Shown piece by piece: positions 44,519 through 53,852 of a stretch of 64,000 nt of DNA (position 1 is the first letter of the stretch; each line of letters begins with the position of its first letter). The position numbers and the translations under genes were made by a program. Location: the NCBI RefSeq assembly GCF_003231285.1, contig NZ_QKNS01000001.1:496001-560000 (forward strand), in the 5' to 3' direction. The DNA comes from Hymenobacter sediminis. Lineage in GTDB: Bacteria; Bacteroidota; Bacteroidia; Cytophagales; Hymenobacteraceae. The notes below the pieces were generated by a model. It was given only the letters and a program-made list of their open reading frames with translations, was not told the DNA's origin and did not search any database.

Positions 44519-45802
44519 ATGCGCCTATACTTGCTTGGCTGCCTGCTGCTACTCTCCCTCGGGGCGTGGGCGCAGCGGCCCGATACGGCCCGCCCGGCCG
44601 GCCAGATTAACCTTGCCAACGTAGATGTGGCCCCTAACGCCGTGGATATTTCGGGTTGGCTGCTGCTGGATAAAGACATCCAGACTGAGCTGGAAGGGGC
44701 TGTGCAGAACATCTACAACTTCAAGCACGATAGGGCCGAGCGGCAGTTCCGCAGCCTGCGCCGCCGCTACCCCAACCACCCCATGCCCTACTTCCTGCTG
44801 GGCCTGACGACGTGGTGGAAAATCATGCCCTCCAATATCACCTCCCAGCAGTACGACAAAGTATTTCTGGCTTACATGGATACGGCCATTACCCGGGGGG
44901 AGGATCTGTACAAGCGCGACAAGAAAAACTACGAAGCCTGCTTTTTTCTGTCGGCTGCTTATGGGTTTTCAGCCCGCCTGAACGCCGAGCGGCACAACTG
45001 GCGCAAGGCCACCGTGCACAGTAAGAACGCCCTCAACTACCTCGAAAAAAGCCAGGAAGCCAACGGTCTCAGCCCGGAGTTCCTGTTCGGGCAGGCCCTG
45101 ATTAATTACTACGCCCCTTGGATTTCGGACACCTACCCGCTGCTGCGGCCGGTGCTGCTGTTCTTCCCCAAAGGCAACAAGCAGCTAGGCCTCTCGCAGT
45201 TGCGCAGTGTGGCCGCCAACGGCTTCTACACCGCTCCGGAGGCACGGGTATTCTTGATGAAGATTCTACAAAATCAGGAAAACAAGCCCGACGAAGCCCT
45301 GGCCCTGGCTCGTATTATGGCTACTACTTACCCCGATAACGGCTATTTCCAGCGTTTTTACGCCCTAATGAGCTACCAGGTAGGCGACCTGAACGAGTGC
45401 GAGCGGGTCAGCCGCGACATTCTGGACAAGATTAACCGCGGCATGCCTGGTTATGAGGGCATCAGTGGCCGCTATGCCACGTATTTCCTGGGCAGCCTGA
45501 TGCAAAATCAGTACAAGGACCTGAACAAAGCCAAGGAGTATTACCAACGCTGCGTGGTTTTTGCGGAAAGCACCAACGACACCAAGCAGGGGTTCTACCT
45601 CTACGCCTTACTGAACCTGGGCCGCATTGCTAGCAAGCAGAACGATGCCGCCGCGGCTACTCGCTACTACAAAGAGGTGCAGCAAAAAGCTGAGCGCAAA
45701 TCGGAAGCATATAACGAGGCGCGGGCTTACCTCAAAAAGAAAAAGCCAGTTGTGGGAGCAGATTCTCAGAATGGGGAGAAAACAAGCAAGGCCAAGCGGT
45801 AG
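44519..45802 (+). CDS. Exported TPR-repeat protein
   Basis: A 427-residue protein with a signal peptide (LLGCLLLLSLGAWAQ) from the ATG at 44519. The body is helical with tetratricopeptide-like pairs (DRAERQFRSLRRRYPNHPMPYFLLGL, KNYEACFFLSAAYGFSARL, LNKAKEYYQRCVVFAEST, ALLNLGRIASKQNDAAAATRYYKEVQQ). A periplasmic scaffold role is inferred. The C-terminus is Lys-rich. It is preceded by a separate terminator, so it has its own promoter. Confidence 0.82.
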   Translation: MRLYLLGCLLLLSLGAWAQRPDTARPAGQINLANVDVAPNAVDISGWLLLDKDIQTELEGAVQNIYNFKHDRAERQFRSLRRRYPNHPMPYFLLGLTTWWKIMPSNITSQQYDKVFLAYMDTAITRGEDLYKRDKKNYEACFFLSAAYGFSARLNAERHNWRKATVHSKNALNYLEKSQEANGLSPEFLFGQALINYYAPWISDTYPLLRPVLLFFPKGNKQLGLSQLRSVAANGFYTAPEARVFLMKILQNQENKPDEALALARIMATTYPDNGYFQRFYALMSYQVGDLNECERVSRDILDKINRGMPGYEGISGRYATYFLGSLMQNQYKDLNKAKEYYQRCVVFAESTNDTKQGFYLYALLNLGRIASKQNDAAAATRYYKEVQQKAERKSEAYNEARAYLKKKKPVVGADSQNGEKTSKAKR

Positions 45803-45957
45803 CGGAATTAGTCGAGCAAACGACCTTGCTGATAGACAAGGGGTAGGGGCTTTATCGGGAAAATGGGCCAAGTCGGCGAAAGGGTAAATCGGGACAGTAG
45901 GAGAGTTTCGTATCTTCCCTAAACCGACCTTCTGCCAACACACCTAGATTGCCCATT

Positions 45958-46458
45958 ATGGTATATGCCCAAGCCTCCCGGCTGGTATTCCGCTACAATT
46001 TCCGGTTGAGTATGCTGCGTTTCTGGTGGCCCGAAAACGCCCTACTGGATCAAATGCAGCCCCTGCTCATTAGTGTTCTAAAGACAATCCGCCGCTACCA
46101 AGCTCAGCAATTGCTGCTGGACATGAGCCAAATGCCTACCGTTGACGAAACTATGCAGAAGTGGCTGCAGAATAGCTGGCTGCCTCGTTTGCGTAATTGT
46201 GGGCTGCGCCGCCTGGCCCTGCTCTTGCCTACTAACACGTACAATATGATAGTGGTAGAGAGTATGCTTTGGGCCTCGGTGCAAGAGCATTTGCCTTACG
46301 AGGTGCAGTACTTCACGGAGCTGCCCGCTGCCCTGGAATGGCTCACCGATTCTGAAGTGGCCACCTCCAGCCGCGACTGGCCCCTACGGCAGCAGCAGCC
46401 CATGGTGTTACGGGTGCGCCGGCGTCAGTGCCCGGCCCGGCTCATGTCGCCGGCTTAA
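45958..46458 (+). CDS. Small STAS/SpoIIAA-like protein, hypothetical
   Basis: A 166-residue soluble protein. The order strand-helix-strand (LVFRYNFRLSMLRFWWPENALL, QAQQLLLDMSQMPTVDET, RLALLLPTNTYNMIVVESM, VQYFTELPAALEWL) resembles STAS-like or SpoIIAA-like domains often found in Bacteroidota, where they may sense or link signalling. The ATG at 45958 is preferred over a TTG three codons earlier. The C-terminus is very Arg-rich. Function unknown. Confidence 0.68.
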   Translation: MVYAQASRLVFRYNFRLSMLRFWWPENALLDQMQPLLISVLKTIRRYQAQQLLLDMSQMPTVDETMQKWLQNSWLPRLRNCGLRRLALLLPTNTYNMIVVESMLWASVQEHLPYEVQYFTELPAALEWLTDSEVATSSRDWPLRQQQPMVLRVRRRQCPARLMSPA

Positions 46459-46507
46459 CAACTGGCCTACCCCTTATTGGGGCATTCATCTCATAATACG
46501 CGTTGTG

Positions 46508-47332
46508 CTACCTGTTTGCTTGCGGCTCACGCAGGGCGGTAGGTGGCTTGCGCCGGTTGGCTTCGCGTAGCAGTTCTGCCGTGTGCGTTAGCAGGGTGGG
46601 GCCGCCCCATTGGCCGTGCCCGGGCACTACCACCTGCGCGCGGGGGTAGCGGTCCGTTACGGTTCGGAGCGAGGCCGGCCACAAAGAAAGGTTGGCATCA
46701 TCGAGGTTGCCGAGGGTAGGGGCAGACTGTTCGCGCACCAGGCAGCCGCCAAAAAGCACCTTTTGCCGGGGCAGCCAGGCTACCACATTGTCGGGGGCGT
46801 GGGCTGCGCCGGGGAAGAAAAGCTCCAGCCGCGTCCGTCCGGCACGAATTAAGGTGTAGGGCTTGAGAGCGGGGGTAGGCGGCGTGGCTCGGGGGAAAAG
46901 CATCCCAAACCGTTGTGCCGTGAGTGGGGTGCTGTATACCTTGATGCGTTGGGCCTGCAGCACCGCCAAGCCGCCGGCCCGGTCTTCGTGCGCGTGGGTG
47001 ATGATGGCCAGTTGTACGCGCTGGTGCAGACTATCGGCAATCCATTGCAGGAGCTGCTGGGTTTGCTCGGGGTCCCAGGTGGTATCAATCAGCAGGGCAC
47101 CTTTGGCAGTGCGCACTATCAGGCCGTTGGCAGGCACGGGCGCGGCTGAGCCAGGCAGCCGCCGGTACGATGTGTGCACGAATACATCAGGAGCCACGGC
47201 TTTCACCCGCAGCGGGGGTAGGGCTGGTCGGGGAGGAAGGGCTTGGGCCGAAAGGAGAGGTAGGGAAAAGACAGCCAGCAACCAGCGCAAGCGCTTGGTT
47301 AGGCCGGAAGGGTAAGCGGGTACTAAAAACAT
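46508..47332 (-). CDS. Subclass B1-type metallo-beta-lactamase
   Basis: A 274-residue exported MBL-fold enzyme. All subclass B1 zinc ligands can be placed: His113, His115 and Asp117 in THAHEDRAGG, His178 in GAAHAPDN, Cys197 in LFGGCLV, His239 in PGHGQW. LIDTTW and LGNLDDANLSLWPASL are also typical. The residue two after Cys that is often Lys is replaced (LVRE). A secretion segment covers about residues 13-30. Beta-lactam hydrolysis, possibly of carbapenems, is expected by family, but activity is unproven. Codon use matches the neighbours and no mobile element flanks it, which suggests a resident gene. Confidence 0.88.
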   Translation of the reverse strand: MFLVPAYPSGLTKRLRWLLAVFSLPLLSAQALPPRPALPPLRVKAVAPDVFVHTSYRRLPGSAAPVPANGLIVRTAKGALLIDTTWDPEQTQQLLQWIADSLHQRVQLAIITHAHEDRAGGLAVLQAQRIKVYSTPLTAQRFGMLFPRATPPTPALKPYTLIRAGRTRLELFFPGAAHAPDNVVAWLPRQKVLFGGCLVREQSAPTLGNLDDANLSLWPASLRTVTDRYPRAQVVVPGHGQWGGPTLLTHTAELLREANRRKPPTALREPQANR

Positions 47333-47586
47333 TGAAAGCAGGAAAGGCAAGCTCCGCTAACGTCGGTTCTGCGTAAAAAAGTGCCTTTCTTCTTCCACAT
47401 CTGGCAAGCTCCGGGGTGGTAGCTGGCTAAAACCATGTCGGCAACCAAGGGAAAAGCGCCGGGCACCGCCCTGTGCTCATCAGCTTATCTTGACCTGGAT
47501 AGTTTGCGGACCCGTGAGGCTTTAGTTGAGAAAAATCATTCAGCCCGTTAGTACTTTCCTGCTTTCACCTGCTACCTGCCCCACCC

Positions 47587-49047
47587 ATGACATCTTCCGC
47601 TCATTTTCCCTCGTCGGCTGCCCCGGCGGTACCAACGGAGCCTTCATCGTTGGCTACTTTGTTTGCTCGTCAGCAGGTCCGCGCTGAGGTGCTTCGGCAG
47701 GAGAAGCTGGAAGCTCGTGCCACCCGTCTGCGTCGGTTGAGCGCCTGGATAACGGAAAATCGGGCTGCTATTCAGCAGGCCTTATATGCTGACTTTCGCA
47801 AGCCCATCCTCGAAACGGATGTCACGGAAATCTGGCCTTCACAAACGGAAATAAAGCACACGCTACGCCACCTGCGGCAGTGGGCGAAACCGCGCCGGGT
47901 AGGTACGCCCCTCTCGCTGGTGGGCACGCGTGGCTGGGTGCAGTATGAGCCTAAGGGGGTGTGTCTGATTATGGCTCCCTGGAACTACCCATTCTACCTC
48001 GCCCTCGACCCGCTGGTGTCGGCACTGGCGGCCGGTAACTGCTGCATTATCAAGCCCTCTGAGATGACGCCCACGGTGGCCGCGCTGCTTAGTCGCATGT
48101 GTCAAGAGCTGTTTGACCCAACAGAAGTAACCGTGGTTGAAGGCGACAAGGAAGTGGCTACTCAACTGCTGACCCTGCCCTTCAACCACATCTTTTTCAC
48201 GGGCAGTCCGCAGGTAGGAAAAGTGGTGATGCGCGCCGCGGCTGAGCATTTGAGCAGCGTGACGCTGGAACTGGGTGGGAAAAGCCCCGCCGTGGTGGAT
48301 GAAACCGCCGACTTGCGTGACACTGCCGAGAAAATTGTGTGGGGCAAAGGCATCAACGCCGGCCAAACCTGCGTGGCTCCCGATTACCTGCTGGTGCACG
48401 AAGCCATCCGCGAGCAGTTGGTGGCAGAAATCAGAGGGGTAGTACAGCGTTACTATAACCCCGAGGGGGAAGGGGTAGCAGCATCCAAGTCCTTTGCCCG
48501 CATCGTAAACGACCATCATTACGCCCGGGTAGCGGGCCTTCTGACAGAGGCGCAACAGCAGGGAGCTACCATAGTGTTGGGCGGACAGCTTGACGCCGGG
48601 CAACGCTTCATTGAGCCAACGGTGCTGGTAGATGTGCCGGCCGAAAGCCGCATCATGCAGGAGGAAATCTTCGGGCCGCTGCTCCCCATCCGTACCTTCC
48701 GGACCCTGGAGCAAGCCGCTGCGGAAGTAAACTCGCGTCCGCACCCGCTGGCCCTATATGTATTCTCTCAGCGCAAGGAAAATCAGCGCTACCTGCTCCA
48801 GAACATTCCGGCCGGCGGGGCCTGCGTCAACGAAACTATTCTGCACCTGGCCCACCCCGAGCTGCCGTTTGGTGGCCTGGGCAACAGCGGCCTGGGCCGA
48901 GCTCATGGTCTGGCGGGCTTTCAAGCCTTCAGCAACGAAAAATCGGTACTGCAGCAGCGCGTGGGCCGCACTGGCCTCAAACCCATCTACCCACCCTACA
49001 CCCCGCAGGTAAAGAAGTTGGTAAACTGGCTGTTGAGGTGGCTGTAG
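47587..49047 (+). CDS. Aldehyde dehydrogenase, class 3/fatty-aldehyde type
   Basis: A 486-residue NAD(P)-dependent dehydrogenase. APWNYPFYL, the SALAAGN loop, TLELGGKSP (catalytic Glu), INAGQTCVAPDY (catalytic Cys), EEIFGPLLPI and LPFGGLGNSG show an intact ALDH3-like enzyme, whose members often oxidise long-chain aldehydes. The C-terminus (VKKLVNWLLRWL) is hydrophobic and may anchor it to the membrane. A GMC alcohol oxidase gene follows after 182 bases, so the two probably oxidise long-chain alcohols to acids. Confidence 0.94.
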   Translation: MTSSAHFPSSAAPAVPTEPSSLATLFARQQVRAEVLRQEKLEARATRLRRLSAWITENRAAIQQALYADFRKPILETDVTEIWPSQTEIKHTLRHLRQWAKPRRVGTPLSLVGTRGWVQYEPKGVCLIMAPWNYPFYLALDPLVSALAAGNCCIIKPSEMTPTVAALLSRMCQELFDPTEVTVVEGDKEVATQLLTLPFNHIFFTGSPQVGKVVMRAAAEHLSSVTLELGGKSPAVVDETADLRDTAEKIVWGKGINAGQTCVAPDYLLVHEAIREQLVAEIRGVVQRYYNPEGEGVAASKSFARIVNDHHYARVAGLLTEAQQQGATIVLGGQLDAGQRFIEPTVLVDVPAESRIMQEEIFGPLLPIRTFRTLEQAAAEVNSRPHPLALYVFSQRKENQRYLLQNIPAGGACVNETILHLAHPELPFGGLGNSGLGRAHGLAGFQAFSNEKSVLQQRVGRTGLKPIYPPYTPQVKKLVNWLLRWL

Positions 49048-49229
49048 GGTGGTGAAGTGGCTAGGCAAGTGAAATAGTGTATTAGCCGTTCTGTTGCCGT
49101 AGAATATAGCAGCAGCAGAGTGTCAGTTCGTATGCAAGCCGAGTATTTCTGGGAAATAATGCCGAACTTTTAGGGCCGTGTTATCTCCCACTGCAGCTGC
49201 CGTCCTGACCTGTTTATTCCCACCCTCTC

Positions 49230-51278
49230 ATGCAGTTCACCGAAGCCCAGTGCGCTATCCTCCGCGCCCTCGCCGATGCGTTCATTCCCAGTCTGCCTAC
49301 CCCCGATGCGGCCTCAAAACCCGCTTACTGGGCCCGGAGCGGCTCCGAGGGCATTGATTTAGCAAAAGCAGCGGCGCTTCTGGAGGCCCAACCGGCAAGC
49401 GCGCGGCAGGAATTTCTGCAGCTACTGCAACTGCTGGATACGCCCGCCCTGGGCCTGACCTCGTTTGGGCCGATGAGGCCGTTTGTGCGCTTGGCGCCAA
49501 CGCAGCGCGAGAAGCTGCTGCAAGGGTGGGCTACTAGCAACGTGCCCCAGCTGCGGAAGGGTTTTCAGGCGTTACGGAAGCTGTTTATGTTTCTGTTTTA
49601 CGGCGGCTCCACTCCGGAGCAAGGCAACTTTGTGTGGGAGCACATCGGCTACCCCGGCCCCCAGGCGCCGGACCCAGCCGTGGCCGCCGAAAAGCCCATC
49701 CGACTTCTGCAACCGACCCAGAATGTGCACTACGATTGTGAGGTGTTGGTAATTGGGAGCGGAGCTGGTGGCGGAGTAGTGGCCGGTGAGATGGCAGCGG
49801 CTGGCTACGATGTGCTGGTGCTGGAAAAAGGTCCTTACTTCCATGGCTCTGACTTCACCCAGCGCGAAGTAGATATGCTAGGGGCACTGTATGAGGGCCG
49901 GGGAGGGCTGAGTACCCAGGATGGTGGCATTGCGCTGCTGGCCGGATCCTGCCTGGGCGGGGGGACTACCGTGAACTGGGCCGGGGCCTTTCGCACTCCT
50001 GATTATGTGCGGGAAGAATGGGCCCGGGAACACCAGGCGCCCCACTTCACCAGTGCTGATTTTACCCACAGCCTGGATGCCGTAAGCCAGGCCCTGAGCG
50101 TGAACACCAACTACCCCCGGCACAACGGCCAAAACCAAGCCTTGTGGGATGGTTCCCGCGCCCTGGGCCAGGACGTAAAGCTGATTCCACGCAACGAAAA
50201 GGGACTTACTGACTCTGAACAGCACTTCTGTGGCCTGGGTTACAGCGGCCTCGGCGACCGGCACGGCATCAAGCAGGGTACTCTCAATACTTACTTGCAA
50301 ACAGCCTTCGAGCATGGCGCCCGCTTGCTGTGCACTACCTCCGTAACGCGCGTAACCATGGCTCATGGCCGGGCCACGGGCGCCGAAGCGACCCATACTA
50401 CCCCCGATGGCCACACCATTCAAGTAACGGTGCGGGCCAAGCGCGTGGTAGTGGCTGGTGGCTCCATCCAGACGCCGGCTTTGCTGCTGCGTAGCGGTCT
50501 GCGCCACCCTCATCTGGGGCAGCATCTGCACTTGCACCCTACCGTGGTGGTGGCTGGCTTGTACCAGCAGCGCATCGAGCCCTGGCATGGTCCCATGATG
50601 TCGGTGGTGAACGACGCTTTCACCCGCATGGAGGGTAGCAACTTTGGGGTGAAGCTGGAAACGCCACCCGCGCACCCAGGCCTGATGGCCATGGTTCTGC
50701 CCTGGCGCTCGGGCCGCCAGCATAAGGAACTGATGCAGCAGGCCGCACACCTGGGCTCTTTTATCGTGCTGACGCGTGACCGGGACGGCGGCCGGGTAAC
50801 CGTAGACAAACACGGCGCGCCCCTCATCAGCTACAGCCTCAGCGAATATGACCGCCACCACCTGCTGCAAGGCGTACGCGCCGCTGCCGAGGTGCACGTA
50901 GCGGCCGGCGCCCACACCGTACTGCTGCCCCACGGCTCCCTACCTACCCTTTACGCCCAAAACGGCCACCTGCAAAACCCCGAGGTGCTGGCCGGACTAC
51001 CCCAGCTGAACTGGAAATCCAACCAATTTGGTCTGTACAGTGCCCACCAGATGAGCACCTGCCGCATGGGGGGCAATGCGGCTACCCACCCCACCCGCCC
51101 GAGCGGAGAGCTACATGAGGTGCAGCACCTGTTTGTGGCCGATGCCTCAGCGTTTCCGGCGTGCAGCGGCGTAAATCCCATGCTGACCATTATGGCCCTG
51201 GCCCACCATACAGCTCAGCATCTAAAGGTTAGCTTACAGTCGGAAATGGCTATGCGCCAAGCGGTAGCGTTAGGGTAA
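49230..51278 (+). CDS. GMC-family long-chain alcohol oxidase
   Basis: A 682-residue FAD oxidoreductase. An N-terminal helical region (AILRALADAFIPS, about residues 1-150) precedes the FAD-binding motif VIGSGAGGGVVAGEMAAAGYDVLVLEKG, a second GGGTTVNWAGAFRTPDYVREEW site, QTPALLLRSG and the C-terminal HQMSTCRMGG and ADASAFPACSGVNPMLTIMALA, where the active-site His/Asn stand in GMC enzymes. The N-terminal region with a conserved start resembles plant and yeast fatty alcohol oxidases (FAO). It sits just after the aldehyde dehydrogenase gene. Confidence 0.9.
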   Translation: MQFTEAQCAILRALADAFIPSLPTPDAASKPAYWARSGSEGIDLAKAAALLEAQPASARQEFLQLLQLLDTPALGLTSFGPMRPFVRLAPTQREKLLQGWATSNVPQLRKGFQALRKLFMFLFYGGSTPEQGNFVWEHIGYPGPQAPDPAVAAEKPIRLLQPTQNVHYDCEVLVIGSGAGGGVVAGEMAAAGYDVLVLEKGPYFHGSDFTQREVDMLGALYEGRGGLSTQDGGIALLAGSCLGGGTTVNWAGAFRTPDYVREEWAREHQAPHFTSADFTHSLDAVSQALSVNTNYPRHNGQNQALWDGSRALGQDVKLIPRNEKGLTDSEQHFCGLGYSGLGDRHGIKQGTLNTYLQTAFEHGARLLCTTSVTRVTMAHGRATGAEATHTTPDGHTIQVTVRAKRVVVAGGSIQTPALLLRSGLRHPHLGQHLHLHPTVVVAGLYQQRIEPWHGPMMSVVNDAFTRMEGSNFGVKLETPPAHPGLMAMVLPWRSGRQHKELMQQAAHLGSFIVLTRDRDGGRVTVDKHGAPLISYSLSEYDRHHLLQGVRAAAEVHVAAGAHTVLLPHGSLPTLYAQNGHLQNPEVLAGLPQLNWKSNQFGLYSAHQMSTCRMGGNAATHPTRPSGELHEVQHLFVADASAFPACSGVNPMLTIMALAHHTAQHLKVSLQSEMAMRQAVALG

Positions 51279-51336
51279 GGAGAAGGAATATAGCCATCGG
51301 CACATTTTTCGCGTAGGGAGAGCACACGCCTTTCCT

Positions 51337-51765
51337 ATGCGCAGTATGTACGCCTCCCGTCTCCCCCTTGCTCTTGCGCTGGCAGCTAGCCTGCTGGCCG
51401 GTTGCGCCCGGCGCAACAAAGCCAATATTCCCACCGCTAAGGCCACGCCAGTAGCCCCGGCGCCCGCTCCGGTGGTAGCCTCCAGCGCCGCCCGCGACCT
51501 AACCGACGTGCTCACGGAAGAACTGAACCTGACCGGCGACCAGCGCCGGAAGGTGCGGGCCGTTTTCACGAATACGGCGGAGCAGGCCAATGCTGCCAAG
51601 GAGCGCCTGGGTACCAACCGCCCGGCTCTGCTCACGGAGCTCAAGCGCATCAATACCGCCTCCGACCAAGAGCTGCAGACTATTCTTACCGTCACGCAGT
51701 ACAAGCAGCTCAAAGCTAAACAGCGCCAGGTGCAAGCCCAGATGCAAGCTCGCAAAGCGCAATAG
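51337..51765 (+). CDS. Small lipoprotein, LTXXQ/Spy-like helical
   Basis: A 142-residue protein with a lipoprotein signal (ALAASLLAGC). After a Pro/Ala linker the helical part ELNLTGDQRRKVRAVFTNTAEQANAAKERL ... TVTQYKQLKAKQRQVQAQ has the LTxxQ-type layout of Spy/CpxP-like periplasmic chaperones, but the match is loose. Position after the GMC oxidase is not obviously functional. Confidence 0.7.
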   Translation: MRSMYASRLPLALALAASLLAGCARRNKANIPTAKATPVAPAPAPVVASSAARDLTDVLTEELNLTGDQRRKVRAVFTNTAEQANAAKERLGTNRPALLTELKRINTASDQELQTILTVTQYKQLKAKQRQVQAQMQARKAQ

Positions 51766-51840
51766 AGGTCAACTATCTTGGATGGCGAGGAGGCATAGTG
51801 ATGCTGCCCTTCCTCTCCTTATAGCTAACCTGATAAACCA

Positions 51841-51877
51841 ACAAGCCCTTGACGAATGGCATTCGTCAAGGGCTTGT
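51841..51877. terminator. 17-bp perfect hairpin, terminator
   Basis: ACAAGCCCTTGACGAAT, GGC loop, perfect complement. About 75 bases after the stop at 51765. Confidence 0.75.
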
Positions 51878-52087
51878 GCTGTTTCAGGGGGTAGGGAAAT
51901 GGGAGGTTGGTGAACCAGTGAGGTTGACGTTCGGCTGGACTTCTTCGCCCTGATAGCAAAGTGAACGCACCAACTCACCAGCTTATCATCTCAACGCCAG
52001 ACAACCCTTTGGCGGCAGGCTGCATCTGGTTGGGTAAGAGCCTGCTGAAGGTCAGTGGGTAGTTTGTTTTCTTACTTCTGGTTCCTG

Positions 52088-52606
52088 ATGAAAACGTTTC
52101 TTCTAGCTGCTGCCCTGCTGACGGCTTCGGTAGCCTCGGCCCAAACAACATCGTCAAACGCTAACCTCGCCAAGCGGCTGAACCAGCTGATGCGCGACCC
52201 TAAAGAGCCGGAAACAGAAGTGCGTGCGGTGCTGGATGGCTGCCACTTCACGCAGGTTATCCGCAAATACCGCCCCGAGGGAAAGAAAGAGGAGGCTACG
52301 GCTTTTCAGGTAAGCCACCAGAAAAATGGCGCCGACTGGGCCGTGAAATCAGACGACAAAGTGGAGTTTGAGCTGAAAATAGGGGTAGAGTGGAGCCAGG
52401 TAACCTCCCTGACCTACGCTCCCACTTACGACGAGAAAACTAATCAGCGGTATTACGAGGTGAAAATCAAGCGGGAGCATGCCACCAAAGACGGCTCTGG
52501 TACCAACAGCACTACCCTCGAGCTACCTCTCTACACCACCGATGAAGCCGTGGCCCGTGACATTGTGCGGCAGCTGGAGCAGGTGCGCCATCGGTGCGGC
52601 GGATAG
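52088..52606 (+). CDS. Exported hypothetical protein
   Basis: A 172-residue protein with a signal peptide (LLAAALLTASVASAQ) from the ATG at 52088. The mature part is mostly beta, with polar strands (FELKIGVEWSQVTSLTYAPTYDEKTNQRYYEVKIKREH) and one conserved-looking Cys pair (DGCHF, RHRCGG). I do not recognise the family. It lies 64 bases upstream of the DUF3616 gene on the same strand. Confidence 0.72.
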   Translation: MKTFLLAAALLTASVASAQTTSSNANLAKRLNQLMRDPKEPETEVRAVLDGCHFTQVIRKYRPEGKKEEATAFQVSHQKNGADWAVKSDDKVEFELKIGVEWSQVTSLTYAPTYDEKTNQRYYEVKIKREHATKDGSGTNSTTLELPLYTTDEAVARDIVRQLEQVRHRCGG

Positions 52607-52670
52607 CGCTGGCCTTAACCTTACGCGGCCGGGTGCGTTTGCCACAAACTTCTGCCCTTAACCGCTCCGT

Positions 52671-53786
52671 ATGTCGCGCCGCCAGCCTTACACACTCCAT
52701 TTCAACCCCAGGCTTAGCCTGAACACCTCCGGCAAGCACGTCCGCGACGGACTTTCCTCCACGTTGCGCACCGGCAACAACCTGTGGGTGAGCTGCGATG
52801 AGCGCACTTCCATTGAGCGGCTGCGCCTAACCGCCCCCCATGAGTTTGGTGAGCACTGCTCTTACGAGCTGACGGAACTGCTGGAGCTGCCTTCCGACAA
52901 AACCGAGGAAATTGACATTGAAGGGCTGGCCGAAAGCGAGCATTATCTCTGGATTGTGGGTTCCCATAGTCTGGCTCGCAAAAAGCCCGACCCCGATGGT
53001 AAAGATCAAGCCAAGGAAATTGCCCGCCTTACCCAAGTAAAGACGGAGGCAAACCGCTACCTGCTGGCGCGCGTGCCTCTGCTGCTCAACCCCAAAACCG
53101 GCGACTACGAGCTGCACCACGAAGCTCCCCATCCTACCGATCCTACCCAGACCCTGCGCTCGGCCCAGCTTCGCTTCACCGACTCCGGCAACGACCTGCG
53201 CGACCTGCTCGCGGAAGATCCGCACCTGAAGCCTTTCCTGAATATTCCGGGTAAAGACAATGGGTTCGATATTGAGGGTCTGTCGGTTGCACCCGATGGG
53301 CGCGTATTTGTGGGCCTGCGCGGACCGGTACTGCGTGGGTGGGCCATGGTGTTGGAGCTGCTACCTCAGGAAGATAAGCCAAGCCGCTTACGGTTGAGCA
53401 AACTACCGGGGGCCACCGAAACGTACTACAAAAAGCATTTTCTGGACCTGGGCGGCATGGGTGTGCGCGAACTGCGGCAGGTAGGTGCCGACTTGCTTCT
53501 GCTGGCTGGCCCCACCATGTACCTGGACGGTACTATTGCGGTGTACCGCTGGGCCGATGCTCTGCGCTGCCCGCAGGATAGCCTCATCGGCTCTGATAAG
53601 CTGGAGCGCCTGTTCGACGTACCCCACGGCTTCGGGCCCACCGCTGGCCAGGACAAAGCCGAGGGTATGGCCTTGCTCGATGATGAACATGTGCTGATTG
53701 TATTTGACAGCCCCACAGATGCCCGCAAACCAGCTTCGCATGTAGTGGTAGCCGATGGAATGAAGCTGCCGGACAAGGCTAGCTGA
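52671..53786 (+). CDS. DUF3616 beta-propeller-like protein
   Basis: A 371-residue soluble protein. LWVSCDERTSIERL, EIDIEGLAESEHYLWIVGSHSLARKK, FDIEGLSVAPDGRVFVGLRGPVLRGWAMV, LDLGGMGVRELRQVGADLLLLAGPTMYLDGTIAVYRW and AEGMALLDDEHVLIVFDSP are the DUF3616 core, in which repeated DIEGL motifs suggest a propeller with bound ligand. No signal peptide. Function unknown; the gene is core-like in composition. Confidence 0.9.
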   Translation: MSRRQPYTLHFNPRLSLNTSGKHVRDGLSSTLRTGNNLWVSCDERTSIERLRLTAPHEFGEHCSYELTELLELPSDKTEEIDIEGLAESEHYLWIVGSHSLARKKPDPDGKDQAKEIARLTQVKTEANRYLLARVPLLLNPKTGDYELHHEAPHPTDPTQTLRSAQLRFTDSGNDLRDLLAEDPHLKPFLNIPGKDNGFDIEGLSVAPDGRVFVGLRGPVLRGWAMVLELLPQEDKPSRLRLSKLPGATETYYKKHFLDLGGMGVRELRQVGADLLLLAGPTMYLDGTIAVYRWADALRCPQDSLIGSDKLERLFDVPHGFGPTAGQDKAEGMALLDDEHVLIVFDSPTDARKPASHVVVADGMKLPDKAS

Positions 53787-53852
53787 ACAGTATACCTGCA
53801 TCTTACTGCCCAGCTACCTACCTTGCGCTTCTAAACCTGCTTGCTTCCCCTC

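Noticed and set aside
49878..50933. Open frame of 351 codons on the minus strand opposite the GMC oxidase gene
   Set aside because: Antisense shadow of a well-supported gene; its His/Gln/Val-rich translation has no domain character.
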